Shown: piece by piece, positions 8,838 to 16,767 of the stretch
Numbering within the stretch: the first letter of the stretch is position 1
Layout: each line of letters begins with the position of its first letter
NCBI RefSeq assembly: GCF_030817215.1
Contig: NZ_JAUSZA010000001.1
Location: 1,958,501 to 2,022,500, forward strand
Reading direction: 5' to 3'
Source of the DNA: Paenibacillus sp. V4I3
GTDB lineage: Bacteria > Bacillota > Bacilli > Paenibacillales > NBRC-103111
DNA: 64,000 nucleotides
Notes under the pieces: generated by a model
The model's database searches: none
Told to the model about the DNA's origin: nothing
Seen by the model: the letters and a program-made list of their open reading frames with translations, nothing else
Program-made: the position numbers and the translations under genes

Positions 8838-8886
8838 AAAAACTAGGCCTCTAAGCAACTAATAATTGCTCAGGGGTCTAGTTTTT
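8838..8886. terminator. Bidirectional terminator between the purA-like gene and the ars operon
   Basis: Arms 8838-8858 and 8866-8886 (AAAAACTAGGCCTCTAAGCAA with an imperfect complement, mostly G-T mismatches), with an A run before and a T run after. Confidence 0.8.
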
Positions 8887-8890
8887 ATAT

Positions 8891-9325
8891 TTATTTACTA
8901 AATATTTTCTCAAGCGCCTCACGTTGAGGGGCTCTAACATTCACGACAGGGCGAATGCTTTGAGCGATTTTCTCTGCTTCTTCGATGGTCTGGCTTAAAC
9001 CCAGTGTAATCAAAGTGCCAATGGCCACAGCACCAGTGCGGCCTTTGCCTCCGCCACAGTGAAAGCCAACTTTTTTGCCGCTTTTATAAGCCTCTACAAC
9101 GTGATCGATTGCTTGCTGGAAAAGCTGATCCTGTGGTCCCTCAGCGTTGTCTCCAAGGGGTACTTGAATCCATTCGACGTTACCCGCTGGGAAAGCACAC
9201 TCCGTGGCTTCTCCGCGTAGATCAACAATCACTTCAACGTTCTCGTTCTTGACCATGTCCTCTACGTCAGAAGCACCGCCAAAGTAGATTTTATCTTCGA
9301 TTAAGGCTTGATAATTTTTTGGCAT
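8891..9325 (-). CDS. Dual-specificity/tyrosine phosphatase family protein, last gene of the ars operon
   Basis: 144-residue cysteine phosphatase. The signature H-C-x5-R is HCGGGKGRTG at about residues 90-99, and the general-acid region is around PLGDNAEGPQDQ. Start ATG 9325 follows AAGGAGGG. It begins 13 nt after arsI stops and is co-oriented with arsR-arsB-arsC-arsI, so it is probably co-transcribed. Role in arsenic response is unknown; cysteine phosphatases and low-molecular-weight arsenate reductases share a CX5R chemistry, so a redox or arsenate-related function is possible but unproven. Confidence 0.8.
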   Translation of the reverse strand: MPKNYQALIEDKIYFGGASDVEDMVKNENVEVIVDLRGEATECAFPAGNVEWIQVPLGDNAEGPQDQLFQQAIDHVVEAYKSGKKVGFHCGGGKGRTGAVAIGTLITLGLSQTIEEAEKIAQSIRPVVNVRAPQREALEKIFSK

Positions 9326-9338
9326 GGATAAGCCCTCC

Positions 9339-9812
9339 TTATTTTTTCTTAAATGGCATGAATTCTATAGTTGCCTTTACAGGTGCAGAAGGTGGTGCAC
9401 AGCATAATGAGGCATCCAACGGCTCACCCGCGGATTCAAATTCGGAATCTTCCTTGGTATAAAAGATTTCCCAAGCGTTGCCGTCGGGATCATACACCCA
9501 AACCTTATCTTGAACGGCATAGCAGCAGGTCGTGTTCATTTCGTCGGTTAGAAGAAGTCCGCTTTGTCTCAAACGCTCACCCATCTGTAGGACGTCTTCC
9601 GTGTTATCCACTTGGAATCCCAAATGATTGAGAACGCCGTTTTTCTCGAACGGCCTGACATTCAAAGAGAAGTGAAGAGCGGGACTCTCAAGCTCGAATT
9701 TCGCGTAGTTGTCTTTGACTTTCGTAGGCTCAGCGCCGAAGAAAGCACGGTAAAAATCTAACGATTTGTGAAGATCGGAACAATTTACCGCAACGTGCAT
9801 TCGTTTGATCAT
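9339..9812 (-). CDS. arsI: ArsI/CadI-type glyoxalase-fold protein (C-As lyase family)
   Basis: 157-residue VOC-superfamily protein. RMHVAVNCSDLHKSLDFYRAFFGAEPTKVK is the ArsI/CadI start, the vicinal Cys pair needed for trivalent organoarsenical binding is present (NTTCCYAVQDKVWVYDPDGNAWE), and metal ligands lie at His near residue 6, His near 64 (LNHLGFQV) and Glu near 117. ArsI cleaves the C-As bond of methylarsenite using Fe(II) and O2 (known). A C-terminal Cys pair (LCCAPP) is also typical. The start codon lies 1 nt from the arsC stop, with AAGGT upstream. Confidence 0.9.
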   Translation of the reverse strand: MIKRMHVAVNCSDLHKSLDFYRAFFGAEPTKVKDNYAKFELESPALHFSLNVRPFEKNGVLNHLGFQVDNTEDVLQMGERLRQSGLLLTDEMNTTCCYAVQDKVWVYDPDGNAWEIFYTKEDSEFESAGEPLDASLCCAPPSAPVKATIEFMPFKKK

Positions 9813-9813
9813 C

Positions 9814-10236
9814 TTATTTACCTTCTTTTACGAACTGCGTAATACGAGCTTTAATGGCATCGCGAACCTCGCGGAATTTAGCTGTAATTTCTTCTTCTGT
9901 TCCCGTAGCTTTGGCCGGGTCATCGAAGCCCCAATGCCATCTTTCGGCTTTATCATTACGCACCACAGGGCAATTGTCATTGGCATGACCGCACAATGTA
10001 ATGATGTAATCCGCTTGACTCAAAATTTCAGGGTCAATCACATCAGAGGTATGATTAGAGATATCAATGCCATCCTCTTTCATCGTGGCAACCGCTCTTG
10101 GGTTTAATCCGTGTGCTTCCAGACCGGCACTTTTCACTTCATATTTGTCGCTGCCCAAAGCTTTCAAATAGCCATCTGCGATTTGACTCCGGCAAGAATT
10201 TCCTGTGCATAGAAAATATACGATTTTTTTGTCCAT
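9814..10236 (-). CDS. arsC: Arsenate reductase, thioredoxin-coupled type
   Basis: Reduces arsenate to arsenite in the cytoplasm with thioredoxin. 140 residues, family-typical. The low-molecular-weight phosphatase loop CTGNSCR is at residues 10-16 (Cys10, Cys15, Arg16). The redox pair is in [13 protein letters not shown] (Cys82 and Cys89, as in the pI258 enzyme), and the Asp-Pro general acid is WGFDDPA near 107. RBS AAGGAGCTG precedes ATG 10236. It sits between arsB and arsI. Confidence 0.95.
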   Translation of the reverse strand: MDKKIVYFLCTGNSCRSQIADGYLKALGSDKYEVKSAGLEAHGLNPRAVATMKEDGIDISNHTSDVIDPEILSQADYIITLCGHANDNCPVVRNDKAERWHWGFDDPAKATGTEEEITAKFREVRDAIKARITQFVKEGK

Positions 10237-10260
10237 AGTGAACAGCTCCTTATAGGTTGA

Positions 10261-11553
10261 TTATGAAACTACATTTAACCATAGGTACAGACCAATTAAC
10301 GTGATTAATAAAGTTGGGATCGTAAGGATGATGCCTATTTTAAAATAGTACCCCCAGGTGATTTTCACACCTTTTTTGGATAGGACATGGAGCCATAATA
10401 AAGTCGCGAGCGAACCTATTGGCGTAATTTTAGGCCCTAAATCGGAACCTATGACATTGGCATAGATGAGAGCTTCACGAATGATTCCCTCTGTTTGAGT
10501 CCCCTTGATCGCTATTGCATCAATCATAACCGTCGGCATGTTATTCATAACCGAGGAAAGGATAGCGGCCAGGAAGCCCATCCCAACAGTGACTGCAAAT
10601 AGACCTTTCCCAGAAATGACTTCTATGAGATCTCCGAGAGAATCCGTCAAACCAGCATTTTTCAAACCATACACAACAACGTACATGCCAATGGAGAAAA
10701 TCACGACAGCCCACGGTGCGTCTTTGATAATCTTTTTGGTTTCGACCACCTTGCTCGATCGGGCAATCAGAATGAAGTTAAGCGCAGCGACTCCTGCAAT
10801 GATCGAAACTGGAATTTTAATGAACCCACTGATTAAGTAAGCAGCTAAAAGGATACCAAGAATGACCCAAGATAATCGGAATAGCTGAATATCCTTAATT
10901 GCTTCAGATGGACGCTTAAGCTGAGTGACATCGTAGTTTTGAGGAATGTCTTTTCTAAAATACAGGAACAACACAAGCATACTAGCAGCTAATGAGATTA
11001 GACTTGGAATAAGCATTCGGCTAGCATAGGTGACAAAATTAATACCGAAAAAGTCAGCCGATACGATGTTCACCAAGTTGCTCACAACGAAAGGAAAGGA
11101 TGTCGTATCTGCAATAAAACCACTGGCCATAATGAACGGCAGAATCATTTTATCTGGAAATTTCAAGGCACGAACCATAGCTAGAACAATTGGCGTTAGA
11201 ATTAGCGCGGCGCCATCATTGGAGAATAGTGCAGCAACAGCGGCCCCGAGCAGGATGACATAAACGAACATGACTTTCCCGTTCCCTTTGGAAATTCGTG
11301 CCATATGAAGGGCAGACCATTCAAAGAATCCAATGTTGTCCAAGATGAGGGAGATCAGAATAATGGCGACAAAAGTCAAAGTCGCATTCCACACAATGCC
11401 TGTCACAGTAACGACATCATTCAGAGAAACAACCTGAAAGAGGAGTGCCAGAATGGCACCTGCCGATGCGGACCATCCAATATTCAGCCCTCGAGGCTGC
11501 CAAATAACGAAGGTCAGTGTAAGTAAAAAGATGATAAGTGCTAAGTAAACCAT
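10261..11553 (-). CDS. arsB: Arsenite efflux permease ArsB
   Basis: 430-residue integral membrane protein with about 11-12 hydrophobic segments. It matches the ArsB/NhaD ion-transporter superfamily ([69 protein letters not shown] near residue 385). It exports arsenite using the proton motive force. RBS AGGAGG lies upstream of ATG 11553; it is second in the operon after arsR. Confidence 0.94.
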   Translation of the reverse strand: MVYLALIIFLLTLTFVIWQPRGLNIGWSASAGAILALLFQVVSLNDVVTVTGIVWNATLTFVAIILISLILDNIGFFEWSALHMARISKGNGKVMFVYVILLGAAVAALFSNDGAALILTPIVLAMVRALKFPDKMILPFIMASGFIADTTSFPFVVSNLVNIVSADFFGINFVTYASRMLIPSLISLAASMLVLFLYFRKDIPQNYDVTQLKRPSEAIKDIQLFRLSWVILGILLAAYLISGFIKIPVSIIAGVAALNFILIARSSKVVETKKIIKDAPWAVVIFSIGMYVVVYGLKNAGLTDSLGDLIEVISGKGLFAVTVGMGFLAAILSSVMNNMPTVMIDAIAIKGTQTEGIIREALIYANVIGSDLGPKITPIGSLATLLWLHVLSKKGVKITWGYYFKIGIILTIPTLLITLIGLYLWLNVVS

Positions 11554-11595
11554 GTATTCCTCTTAAACCTCCTAAATAGTAAGTATCTGCTAATC

Positions 11596-11913
11596 TCAGC
11601 AATTGAGCTGCTCGCAAGATATGAGATCTACCTTTTCTTTTTGAGAAGGCAAATATTGAAATAATACATGCAAATAGGGCTTATCGTCAATGTTTAACGA
11701 ATAATAGACCCATTGCCCCTTCTTGGCTTCCTTAACCAAGCCGCCATCCTTCAATTTCCGCATATGTTGGCTAACATTAGGCTGGCTGGTTTTCATGATT
11801 TCCACGATTTCGCACACGCAAAGTTCACGTTCCTTAAGAAGCGAAAGAATCGTGAGCCGCATTTTATCTCCCAACAGCTTGCAAATGTCCGCGACTTTAT
11901 CTATTTCAACCAA
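11596..11913 (-). CDS. arsR: ArsR-family arsenic-responsive repressor
   Basis: 105-residue winged-helix metalloregulator. The arsenite-binding motif ELCVCEI (Cys pair, with the pattern of the classical ELCVCDL site) lies at the start of the DNA-recognition region, followed by TSQPNVSQHMRKLKDGGLV. It starts at TTG 11913 with GAAGGAG upstream. It probably represses its own operon from the dyad at 11994-12017. Confidence 0.94.
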   Translation of the reverse strand: MVEIDKVADICKLLGDKMRLTILSLLKERELCVCEIVEIMKTSQPNVSQHMRKLKDGGLVKEAKKGQWVYYSLNIDDKPYLHVLFQYLPSQKEKVDLISCEQLNC

Positions 11914-11961
11914 AGATGCACGCTCCTTCGTAAGGTGTAAAGTACAAGAAATTTCTTTGAC

Positions 11962-12017
11962 ATTTTCTCAATTTCCTATTCATTTGTCAATGCTTATATA
12001 ATTACTTAATTATATAA
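11962..12017 (-). promoter_or_regulatory. ars operon promoter and probable ArsR operator
   Basis: On the minus strand, TTGACA (11990-11985) and a 17-bp-spaced GAAAAT (11967-11962) make a plausible sigma-A promoter. A 10-bp perfect dyad, TTATATAATT-actt-AATTATATAA (11994-12017), sits just upstream, as expected for an ArsR site. Assignment is inference. Confidence 0.55.
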
Positions 12018-12104
12018 TAGATGGGCTTTGTTCTCTACTTTAAGGAAGAAGGGCATTAGGATGCTTGTGACTCTAGCTTTTATCGGTTTCTTACGGGAGA
12101 AAGT

Positions 12105-12230
12105 TTGTTGTACAACAATTCAGCCATATTTCACACTATGAGGCTACTTTTAGGAGGAAATGATGTACTTTCTGCAACAATTCTTTGAATAACGCGGATT
12201 AGCTTGCTTATTGTTGTACAAAGTACAACA
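12105..12230. repeat. Two TTGTTGTAC dyads upstream of the DNA ligase gene
   Basis: Perfect palindrome TTGTTGTACAACAA at 12105-12118 and inverted repeat TGTTGTAC-aaa-GTACAACA at 12212-12230, with a related half, ATGTACTTTCTGCAACA, between them. They lie in a gap between the ars promoter and the ligase gene (12018-12392) where I see no convincing gene. They could be regulator sites or a small dispersed repeat. Confidence 0.5.
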
Positions 12231-12392
12231 TGTCTAGGAGCAGACACTATTAGTTGATAGAAGCTAGTAAGATAACTGGCGTATGGCTGATCATTTTATG
12301 ATTTTAATTTAAAGACGGTGTAATCATTTTTAGTTTGTTCTTTTTCAATAATGGCAACAATGAAGAGAACATATCAAACATGGGAGAACCAC

Positions 12393-13340
12393 ATGGAGCT
12401 TAAGCCTGTATTTCCTTTCGAGCCGATCAGTACAGAAACGATTCCAACATCCAGTGACTGGGTGGCCCAGATAAAATGGGACGGCGTCAGAATGCTAACT
12501 TATTTTGATGGAAATGACGTTCGGTTAGTGAATCGCAGATGTAATGACCGTACCAAGCAGTACCCCGAGCTGCTAGAAATAAAAACATACTGTTCGGCTT
12601 CTTCCATCATTTTAGACGGGGAAATCATAGCATTTGATCAAAAGAAGCCTGCCTTTCACGAGATTATGAAGAGGGAATCTTTACGAAAAAGCCAAAGTAT
12701 AGATAGAGCCGTCACGCAGACGCCCATCACTTATATGATTTTTGATATCCTCATGTACAATGACAAGTGGGTCGTGGATAGGCCATTATCAGAGAGACAG
12801 AAGATCCTCCATGATGTGATTACCCCCTTACCCCAATTTCAAATTACGCAAAACATTGCGGATGGAAACAAACTCTTCGATGTTATGAAGGAGCACGGCA
12901 TGGAAGGGGTTGTATGTAAGGATCTCAAAAGTACTTATGCCATTGGGGGGAAAGACGGCCGTTGGGTGAAGAAGAAGATTTTCCGCGACCTATATGCTGT
13001 GATTGGCGGGGTAACGACCAGAGCGGGAGTTGTCAATGCGATTATGCTGGGGTTATACGACAAAGAAGGCCGTTTTATTTATATAGGTCACGCCGGCACT
13101 GGGAAACTAAGCAGGGAAGATTGGCGTCAATTAACGAAGATCGTTGAACCGATGATGACGCCTCAAAAGCCATTTATAAACGAGCCTGAACGGAGCAAAG
13201 AAGCCATTTGGACCCAACCCAAGTTAACGGCGAAAATCCAATTTCTTGAATGGACTCCCCACGGAACGATGAGACATCCCAGCATTCAAGCTTTCGTTCA
13301 AATGGATCTAGCGGATTGCACCTTCGCACAGAATATGTAG
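12393..13340 (+). CDS. ATP-dependent DNA ligase, LigD-type ligase domain only
   Basis: Seals DNA nicks and probably the final step of Ku-dependent end joining. The adenylation motif is KWDGVR (Lys nucleophile) near residue 30, followed by LDGEIIAFD, TYMIFDILMYND, MEGVVCKD and RWVKKKIFRD (ligase motifs III-V), and an OB-fold C-terminus. The polymerase and phosphoesterase domains of full LigD are absent. Start: ATG 12393 has GGGAGA at a good distance, whereas the in-frame ATGs at 12351 and 12363 lack a Shine-Dalgarno site; residues from 12393 read MELKPVFPFEPIST. It converges with ku. Confidence 0.9.
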   Translation: MELKPVFPFEPISTETIPTSSDWVAQIKWDGVRMLTYFDGNDVRLVNRRCNDRTKQYPELLEIKTYCSASSIILDGEIIAFDQKKPAFHEIMKRESLRKSQSIDRAVTQTPITYMIFDILMYNDKWVVDRPLSERQKILHDVITPLPQFQITQNIADGNKLFDVMKEHGMEGVVCKDLKSTYAIGGKDGRWVKKKIFRDLYAVIGGVTTRAGVVNAIMLGLYDKEGRFIYIGHAGTGKLSREDWRQLTKIVEPMMTPQKPFINEPERSKEAIWTQPKLTAKIQFLEWTPHGTMRHPSIQAFVQMDLADCTFAQNM

Positions 13341-13366
13341 GACGTACCAACAAGCAATAACAAAGC

Positions 13367-13405
13367 AAAAGCGCTAATCCTTGAATATCAAGAATCAGCG
13401 CTTTA
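13367..13405. terminator. Bidirectional terminator between ligase and ku
   Basis: AAAAGCGCTAATCCTTGA (13367-13384) pairs with TCAAGAATCAGCGCTTTA (13388-13405) with two interior mismatches; T and A runs flank it. Confidence 0.75.
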
Positions 13406-13423
13406 TTTGCGTTCTATTCAACT

Positions 13424-14293
13424 TCACGTTACCGGTTCTTTGACTTTCTTGGCTCTCGGTTTCGCTTTCGGCTTCTTGACCTCAGTGACACTAGCGTCCT
13501 CACCTAACGCTACTTTTCCATCCGTCGGCTTCGTGGCATCAAGACTCGCTTGCAGCGCGGCCATGAGATCAATAACGCTCGTTTTCTGCAGCGCAGGGGC
13601 TGATTGCACTTCTTCACCAGCCACCTTATGCTCGATTGCCTCCAGTAAGCGGCCGCGGTATTCATCTTTATATTTCTCAGGCTCAAAAGGTGTCGATAGC
13701 TGGCTGATGAGCATCTTCGCCATTTCCATTTCACGCTCGTTCACGGTGACTTTCTCGGGAAGGTTGGGAACTTGAGAAATCGGACGAATCTCATCCGGGT
13801 AAAAAATAGTTTCCATAGCGAGGCAGTTCTCAATAACTCGAATGGCGGCTAGTGAGCTTTTGGAACGGATTGAGACTTTGGCTATGCCGATTTTGCCGGT
13901 TTGACGCATGGAATCCAGCAGCAAATGATAGGCGCCAGACCCTGTGTCTCCAGGCCCAAGATAGTAAGTCTTTTGAAAATAAACCGGATCAATATCTGTC
14001 AAGTTGACGAAATCCAGAATCTTGATCTCTTTATTCGCTTCGCCCGAGATATTTTCCAATTCATCCTTCTCAAAAATAACGAAACGTCCAGGTTCATACT
14101 CGTATCCTTTGGAAATTTCCTCCCACTCTACTTCCTTCTCACAAGTCTGGCATTTACGCACATAGGAGAGTGGTGTAATACAAGTTTTATGTATGTAACG
14201 CATGGAGATATCTTTATCTTCCGTAGCCGAAAACATTTTCACAGGCACATGAACAAGTCCGAAGCTGATAGCACCTTTCCAAACCGTATGCAT
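13424..14293 (-). CDS. ku: Ku, DNA end-binding protein of bacterial NHEJ
   Basis: 289-residue bacterial Ku. It begins MHTVWKGAISFGLVHVPVKM (family hallmark), with a core beta-barrel through about residue 250 and a Lys/Pro-rich tail (KKPKAKPRAKKVKEP) that typically binds DNA. It carries two CxxC-like elements (RKCQTCEKE, and Cys near residue 37). RBS AGGAGGA precedes ATG 14293. It forms the NHEJ pair with the convergent ligase. The next genes on the other side include a spore SASP, in line with NHEJ being used in spores of Bacillus (known there). Confidence 0.96.
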   Translation of the reverse strand: MHTVWKGAISFGLVHVPVKMFSATEDKDISMRYIHKTCITPLSYVRKCQTCEKEVEWEEISKGYEYEPGRFVIFEKDELENISGEANKEIKILDFVNLTDIDPVYFQKTYYLGPGDTGSGAYHLLLDSMRQTGKIGIAKVSIRSKSSLAAIRVIENCLAMETIFYPDEIRPISQVPNLPEKVTVNEREMEMAKMLISQLSTPFEPEKYKDEYRGRLLEAIEHKVAGEEVQSAPALQKTSVIDLMAALQASLDATKPTDGKVALGEDASVTEVKKPKAKPRAKKVKEPVT

Positions 14294-14443
14294 CTCGTGA
14301 TTCCTCCTGGGTAATCGTGATTGTACTAGTATTCTCTTGATTTAATTCCTTTATACGGTAGGGATTTAAGAGAATGGATTGCCCCCTGAGTGGGTACGTT
14401 AAAAGCGAAGTGAAGCTAATCTATGCTAAGGAGGGATTCACGG

Positions 14444-14629
14444 ATGGCACAAGATTCAAATGCATCCCAAGATACGATCAATGAAGGCAAAGATGATCAT
14501 TTCATGGACATTGACCGCATGATTAACGAAGGCTTGGGAGGCGGTAACGTCACCATGCACAATGGATTAATCGAATCCTCGACGACGGATACGATGGATC
14601 ATCCGGAATCCGTATTGGATGAGCCATGA
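14444..14629 (+). CDS. Small acidic protein of unknown function, upstream of sspH
   Basis: 61 residues, acidic and lacking Cys or a membrane segment (DRMINEGLGGGNVTMHNG in the middle). The start at ATG 14444 is fixed by AAGGAGGG seven bases upstream; the longer frame from 14423 includes the RBS itself and is rejected. Its stop overlaps the start of the SspH-type gene by 4 nt (ATGA), so both are translated from one message and a spore role is likely. I do not recognise a family. Confidence 0.75.
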   Translation: MAQDSNASQDTINEGKDDHFMDIDRMINEGLGGGNVTMHNGLIESSTTDTMDHPESVLDEP

Positions 14630-14808
14630 ACATTCATCGCGCTCAAGAAATTTTAGCCGCTGATGAGAAGATTCACGTCGAGTTAAATGGCCTCCCAGTC
14701 TGGATCGACAGTGTGGATACCGGCAAAGCAGTTGCCAAAGTTCATGCGGAAGAAAACCCGGCCGATTCTCGGGTCGTGGCGGTTAAAGAGTTAGAAGAGG
14801 TCCATTAG
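14626..14808 (+). CDS. sspH: SspH-type small acid-soluble spore protein
   Basis: 60 residues. The N-terminus MNIHRAQEILAADEKI and the ELNGLPVWIDSVD strand match the H-type SASP family (MNxxRAxEI..., NGxPxxI), which is made in the forespore. It is translationally coupled to the gene before it. A hairpin terminator follows within 20 nt. Confidence 0.85.
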   Translation: MNIHRAQEILAADEKIHVELNGLPVWIDSVDTGKAVAKVHAEENPADSRVVAVKELEEVH

Positions 14809-14826
14809 TGGATGTGAAAGAACAGC

Positions 14827-14863
14827 AAAAGCCTGCTCCGAGTTATTCCGGGGCGGGCTTTTT
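14827..14863 (+). terminator. Terminator after the SspH-type gene
   Basis: AAAAGCCTGCTCCG (14827-14840) pairs with CGGGGCGGGCTTTT (14849-14862; two G-T pairs), then T residues. Confidence 0.8.
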
Positions 14864-14935
14864 CAATTACAGAGTTGATGTTGCCTGCTAGCGAGGACTA
14901 TAATAAGAGCAGCACGCGCAAACGGAAAGAAAGGG

Positions 14936-15427
14936 ATGAGATCACTGACTCAATCCACATTTACGTATAACTCCAGGCATGAGGAAGATACCGATAAACT
15001 AGGGAGATTGCTGGCCGCCTATTTGCAGCCTGGCACCGTCTTTACACTAGATGGCGATCTAGGTGCGGGAAAAACGAGGTTTTCGCAAGGCTTTGCCAGA
15101 GCGATGGGAATTACCGAAACCGTCAACTCGCCTACATTTACCATTATCAAAGAATACGAGGGAGCCGAGCTTCCTTTCTACCATATGGATATGTACCGCA
15201 TTTCCCAAGAGGAAGCGGATGAACTAGGACTCGACGATTATTTTTATGGAGCGGGTGTTACGCTGATCGAATGGTCAAGCTTAATTGAAGATCTACTGCC
15301 GCCAGAGCGACTAGCCATCACGATTGTCCATCAGAATGATCAAACCAGAGTATTTCACCTGACTCCGCACGGAGCCCCGTATCAGAGCTGGTGTGTACAA
15401 ATGAAGGAGAACGGACATTTACAATGA
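14936..15427 (+). CDS. tsaE: tRNA t6A biosynthesis ATPase TsaE
   Basis: 163 residues. ATPase that activates the TsaB-TsaD complex for N6-threonylcarbamoyladenosine formation on ANN-decoding tRNAs. Walker A GDLGAGKTRF is at about residue 40, followed by the conserved NSPTFTIIKEYEG and the HMDMYRI segment. First gene of the tsaE-tsaB-rimI-tsaD operon; its stop overlaps tsaB by 4 nt. thiL, which precedes it in B. subtilis, is not here. Confidence 0.96.
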   Translation: MRSLTQSTFTYNSRHEEDTDKLGRLLAAYLQPGTVFTLDGDLGAGKTRFSQGFARAMGITETVNSPTFTIIKEYEGAELPFYHMDMYRISQEEADELGLDDYFYGAGVTLIEWSSLIEDLLPPERLAITIVHQNDQTRVFHLTPHGAPYQSWCVQMKENGHLQ

Positions 15428-16248
15428 CAGAACGGACAATGAATTTAGGACGATGTTTAGCCATCGATACCTCTACATCTGCAATGACAGTTGCTATTTT
15501 GGAAAATGGAAACATGTTGGGCGAGGTCAGCTCCTACGCTGAACGGAATCACTCGATAGGGCTTCTTCCCCATATTCAAGATTTGCTTGCGCGTTTACAT
15601 CTCAAACCCAAGGACCTTCAATCGGTCGCTGTGGGCCAAGGTCCCGGTTCTTATACAGGGGTTCGTATTGCCGTGTCTGTTGCCAAAACATTCGCATGGT
15701 CGTTAAGTTTGGACCTCATTGGTGTGTCCAGCTTAGAAGCAATGGCACTTGGTGGTGCTATGAAGGAGCAGCGTGCGACCGGAAATGGGCCGATTTGGGT
15801 GGTTCCACTCATGGATGGCAGGCGTAAGCAGGCTTTCACAGCAGTCTATGCCTATGAGGGTGCCTCTCCGATGATAGCTAGTGGAGAGCTAGAAGCAAGT
15901 TGGCAAGAAGTTCTGCCTGATGGCATTCGAGTCATTGGATCTTGGACGGAGCAAATCGTTAAGCTAGCAGCCTCATCTTCGCAAGAACAAAGGCCCCAAG
16001 AGATTTTGTTTGTGGGTGAAGCTGAGAGCTTCAAGGCAGAGCTTGAACAATTCGCACGGGATTGGGACGGAGTCGTACGTATACTTTCCTATGGCATTGA
16101 AGCTGAATATATAGGGAGACTTGCCTATCCGAGGCTGGCTAAAGGGGAGAAGGCAGATGTGCATACGTTTGTCCCGAATTACACCAGACTTCCGGAAGCC
16201 GAAGCCAATTTACTGGCCGGGATTAAGACGAAGAAAGGGGATCATTGA
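15424..16248 (+). CDS. tsaB: tRNA t6A biosynthesis protein TsaB
   Basis: Inactive ASKHA-fold partner of TsaD. CLAIDTSTSAMTVAILENGNML begins the fold, then VAVGQGPGSYTGVRI. 274 residues from ATG 15424, which overlaps the tsaE stop (ATGA) and has AAGGAG upstream; a GTG at 15391 is in frame but lies inside tsaE with no RBS advantage. The C-terminal stretch YIGRLAYPRLAKGE is typical. The stop shares a base with the rimI start. Confidence 0.95.
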   Translation: MTERTMNLGRCLAIDTSTSAMTVAILENGNMLGEVSSYAERNHSIGLLPHIQDLLARLHLKPKDLQSVAVGQGPGSYTGVRIAVSVAKTFAWSLSLDLIGVSSLEAMALGGAMKEQRATGNGPIWVVPLMDGRRKQAFTAVYAYEGASPMIASGELEASWQEVLPDGIRVIGSWTEQIVKLAASSSQEQRPQEILFVGEAESFKAELEQFARDWDGVVRILSYGIEAEYIGRLAYPRLAKGEKADVHTFVPNYTRLPEAEANLLAGIKTKKGDH

Positions 16249-16754
16249 TGATGGAGCAGCGACAACCGCAAACAACCGAAAACTCGTTGGTGTTCCGTTC
16301 CATGCAAATGGAAGACATCCCTTTTATTTGTGAAATTGAGCAAGAAGCGTTCACGACACCTTGGACAAAAGGTGCATTCGAGAATGAATTAACGAACAAT
16401 CAGTTCGCTCATTATATGATTATGGATATCGAAGGTGAGGTCGCCGGGTATGGCGGTATGTGGCTCATCATGGAAGAGGCGCATGTCACGAATGTGGCAG
16501 TTCGGGATACGTATAGAGGACGTAAGCTTGGGGAACGTTTGCTTCGGGAGCTTATGAAAACAGCTGCTTTCTTAGGGGCTATTCGGATGACACTTGAGGT
16601 TCGAGCCTCGAACTACGTTGCGCAAAATTTGTACGAAAAAGTCGGATTCCGCTCTGTTGGCGTGCGTAGAGGGTACTACACGGATAATCGCGAGGATGCT
16701 GTCATTATGTGGGCGGACTTGCCTAAGAGAAGAAAGGATAGTCTCGAAAATTGA
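16248..16754 (+). CDS. rimI: Ribosomal protein S18 alanine N-acetyltransferase RimI
   Basis: GNAT-family N-acetyltransferase of about 168 residues. It has the acetyl-CoA loop VRDTYRGRKLGERLL (RxxGxG/A type) near residue 85 and the C-terminal NYVAQNLYEKVGFRSVGVRRGYY of RimI. Start: ATG 16248 overlaps the tsaB TGA and has AAAGGGG upstream; ATG 16251 is the next codon. Operon position between tsaB and tsaD is standard for Bacilli. Confidence 0.94.
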   Translation: MMEQRQPQTTENSLVFRSMQMEDIPFICEIEQEAFTTPWTKGAFENELTNNQFAHYMIMDIEGEVAGYGGMWLIMEEAHVTNVAVRDTYRGRKLGERLLRELMKTAAFLGAIRMTLEVRASNYVAQNLYEKVGFRSVGVRRGYYTDNREDAVIMWADLPKRRKDSLEN

Positions 16755-16767
16755 GGCTTTCGGATAG

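Noticed and set aside
12061..12150. 26-codon peptide gene beginning at 12061
   Set aside because: Starts near an acceptable purine-rich site but spans the TTGTTGTACAACAA palindrome and shows no protein-like features.
14372..14400. Sigma-G promoter before the small gene/sspH pair
   Set aside because: GAATG is followed after 18 nt by TACGTTA, which shares too few positions with the -10 consensus to call.
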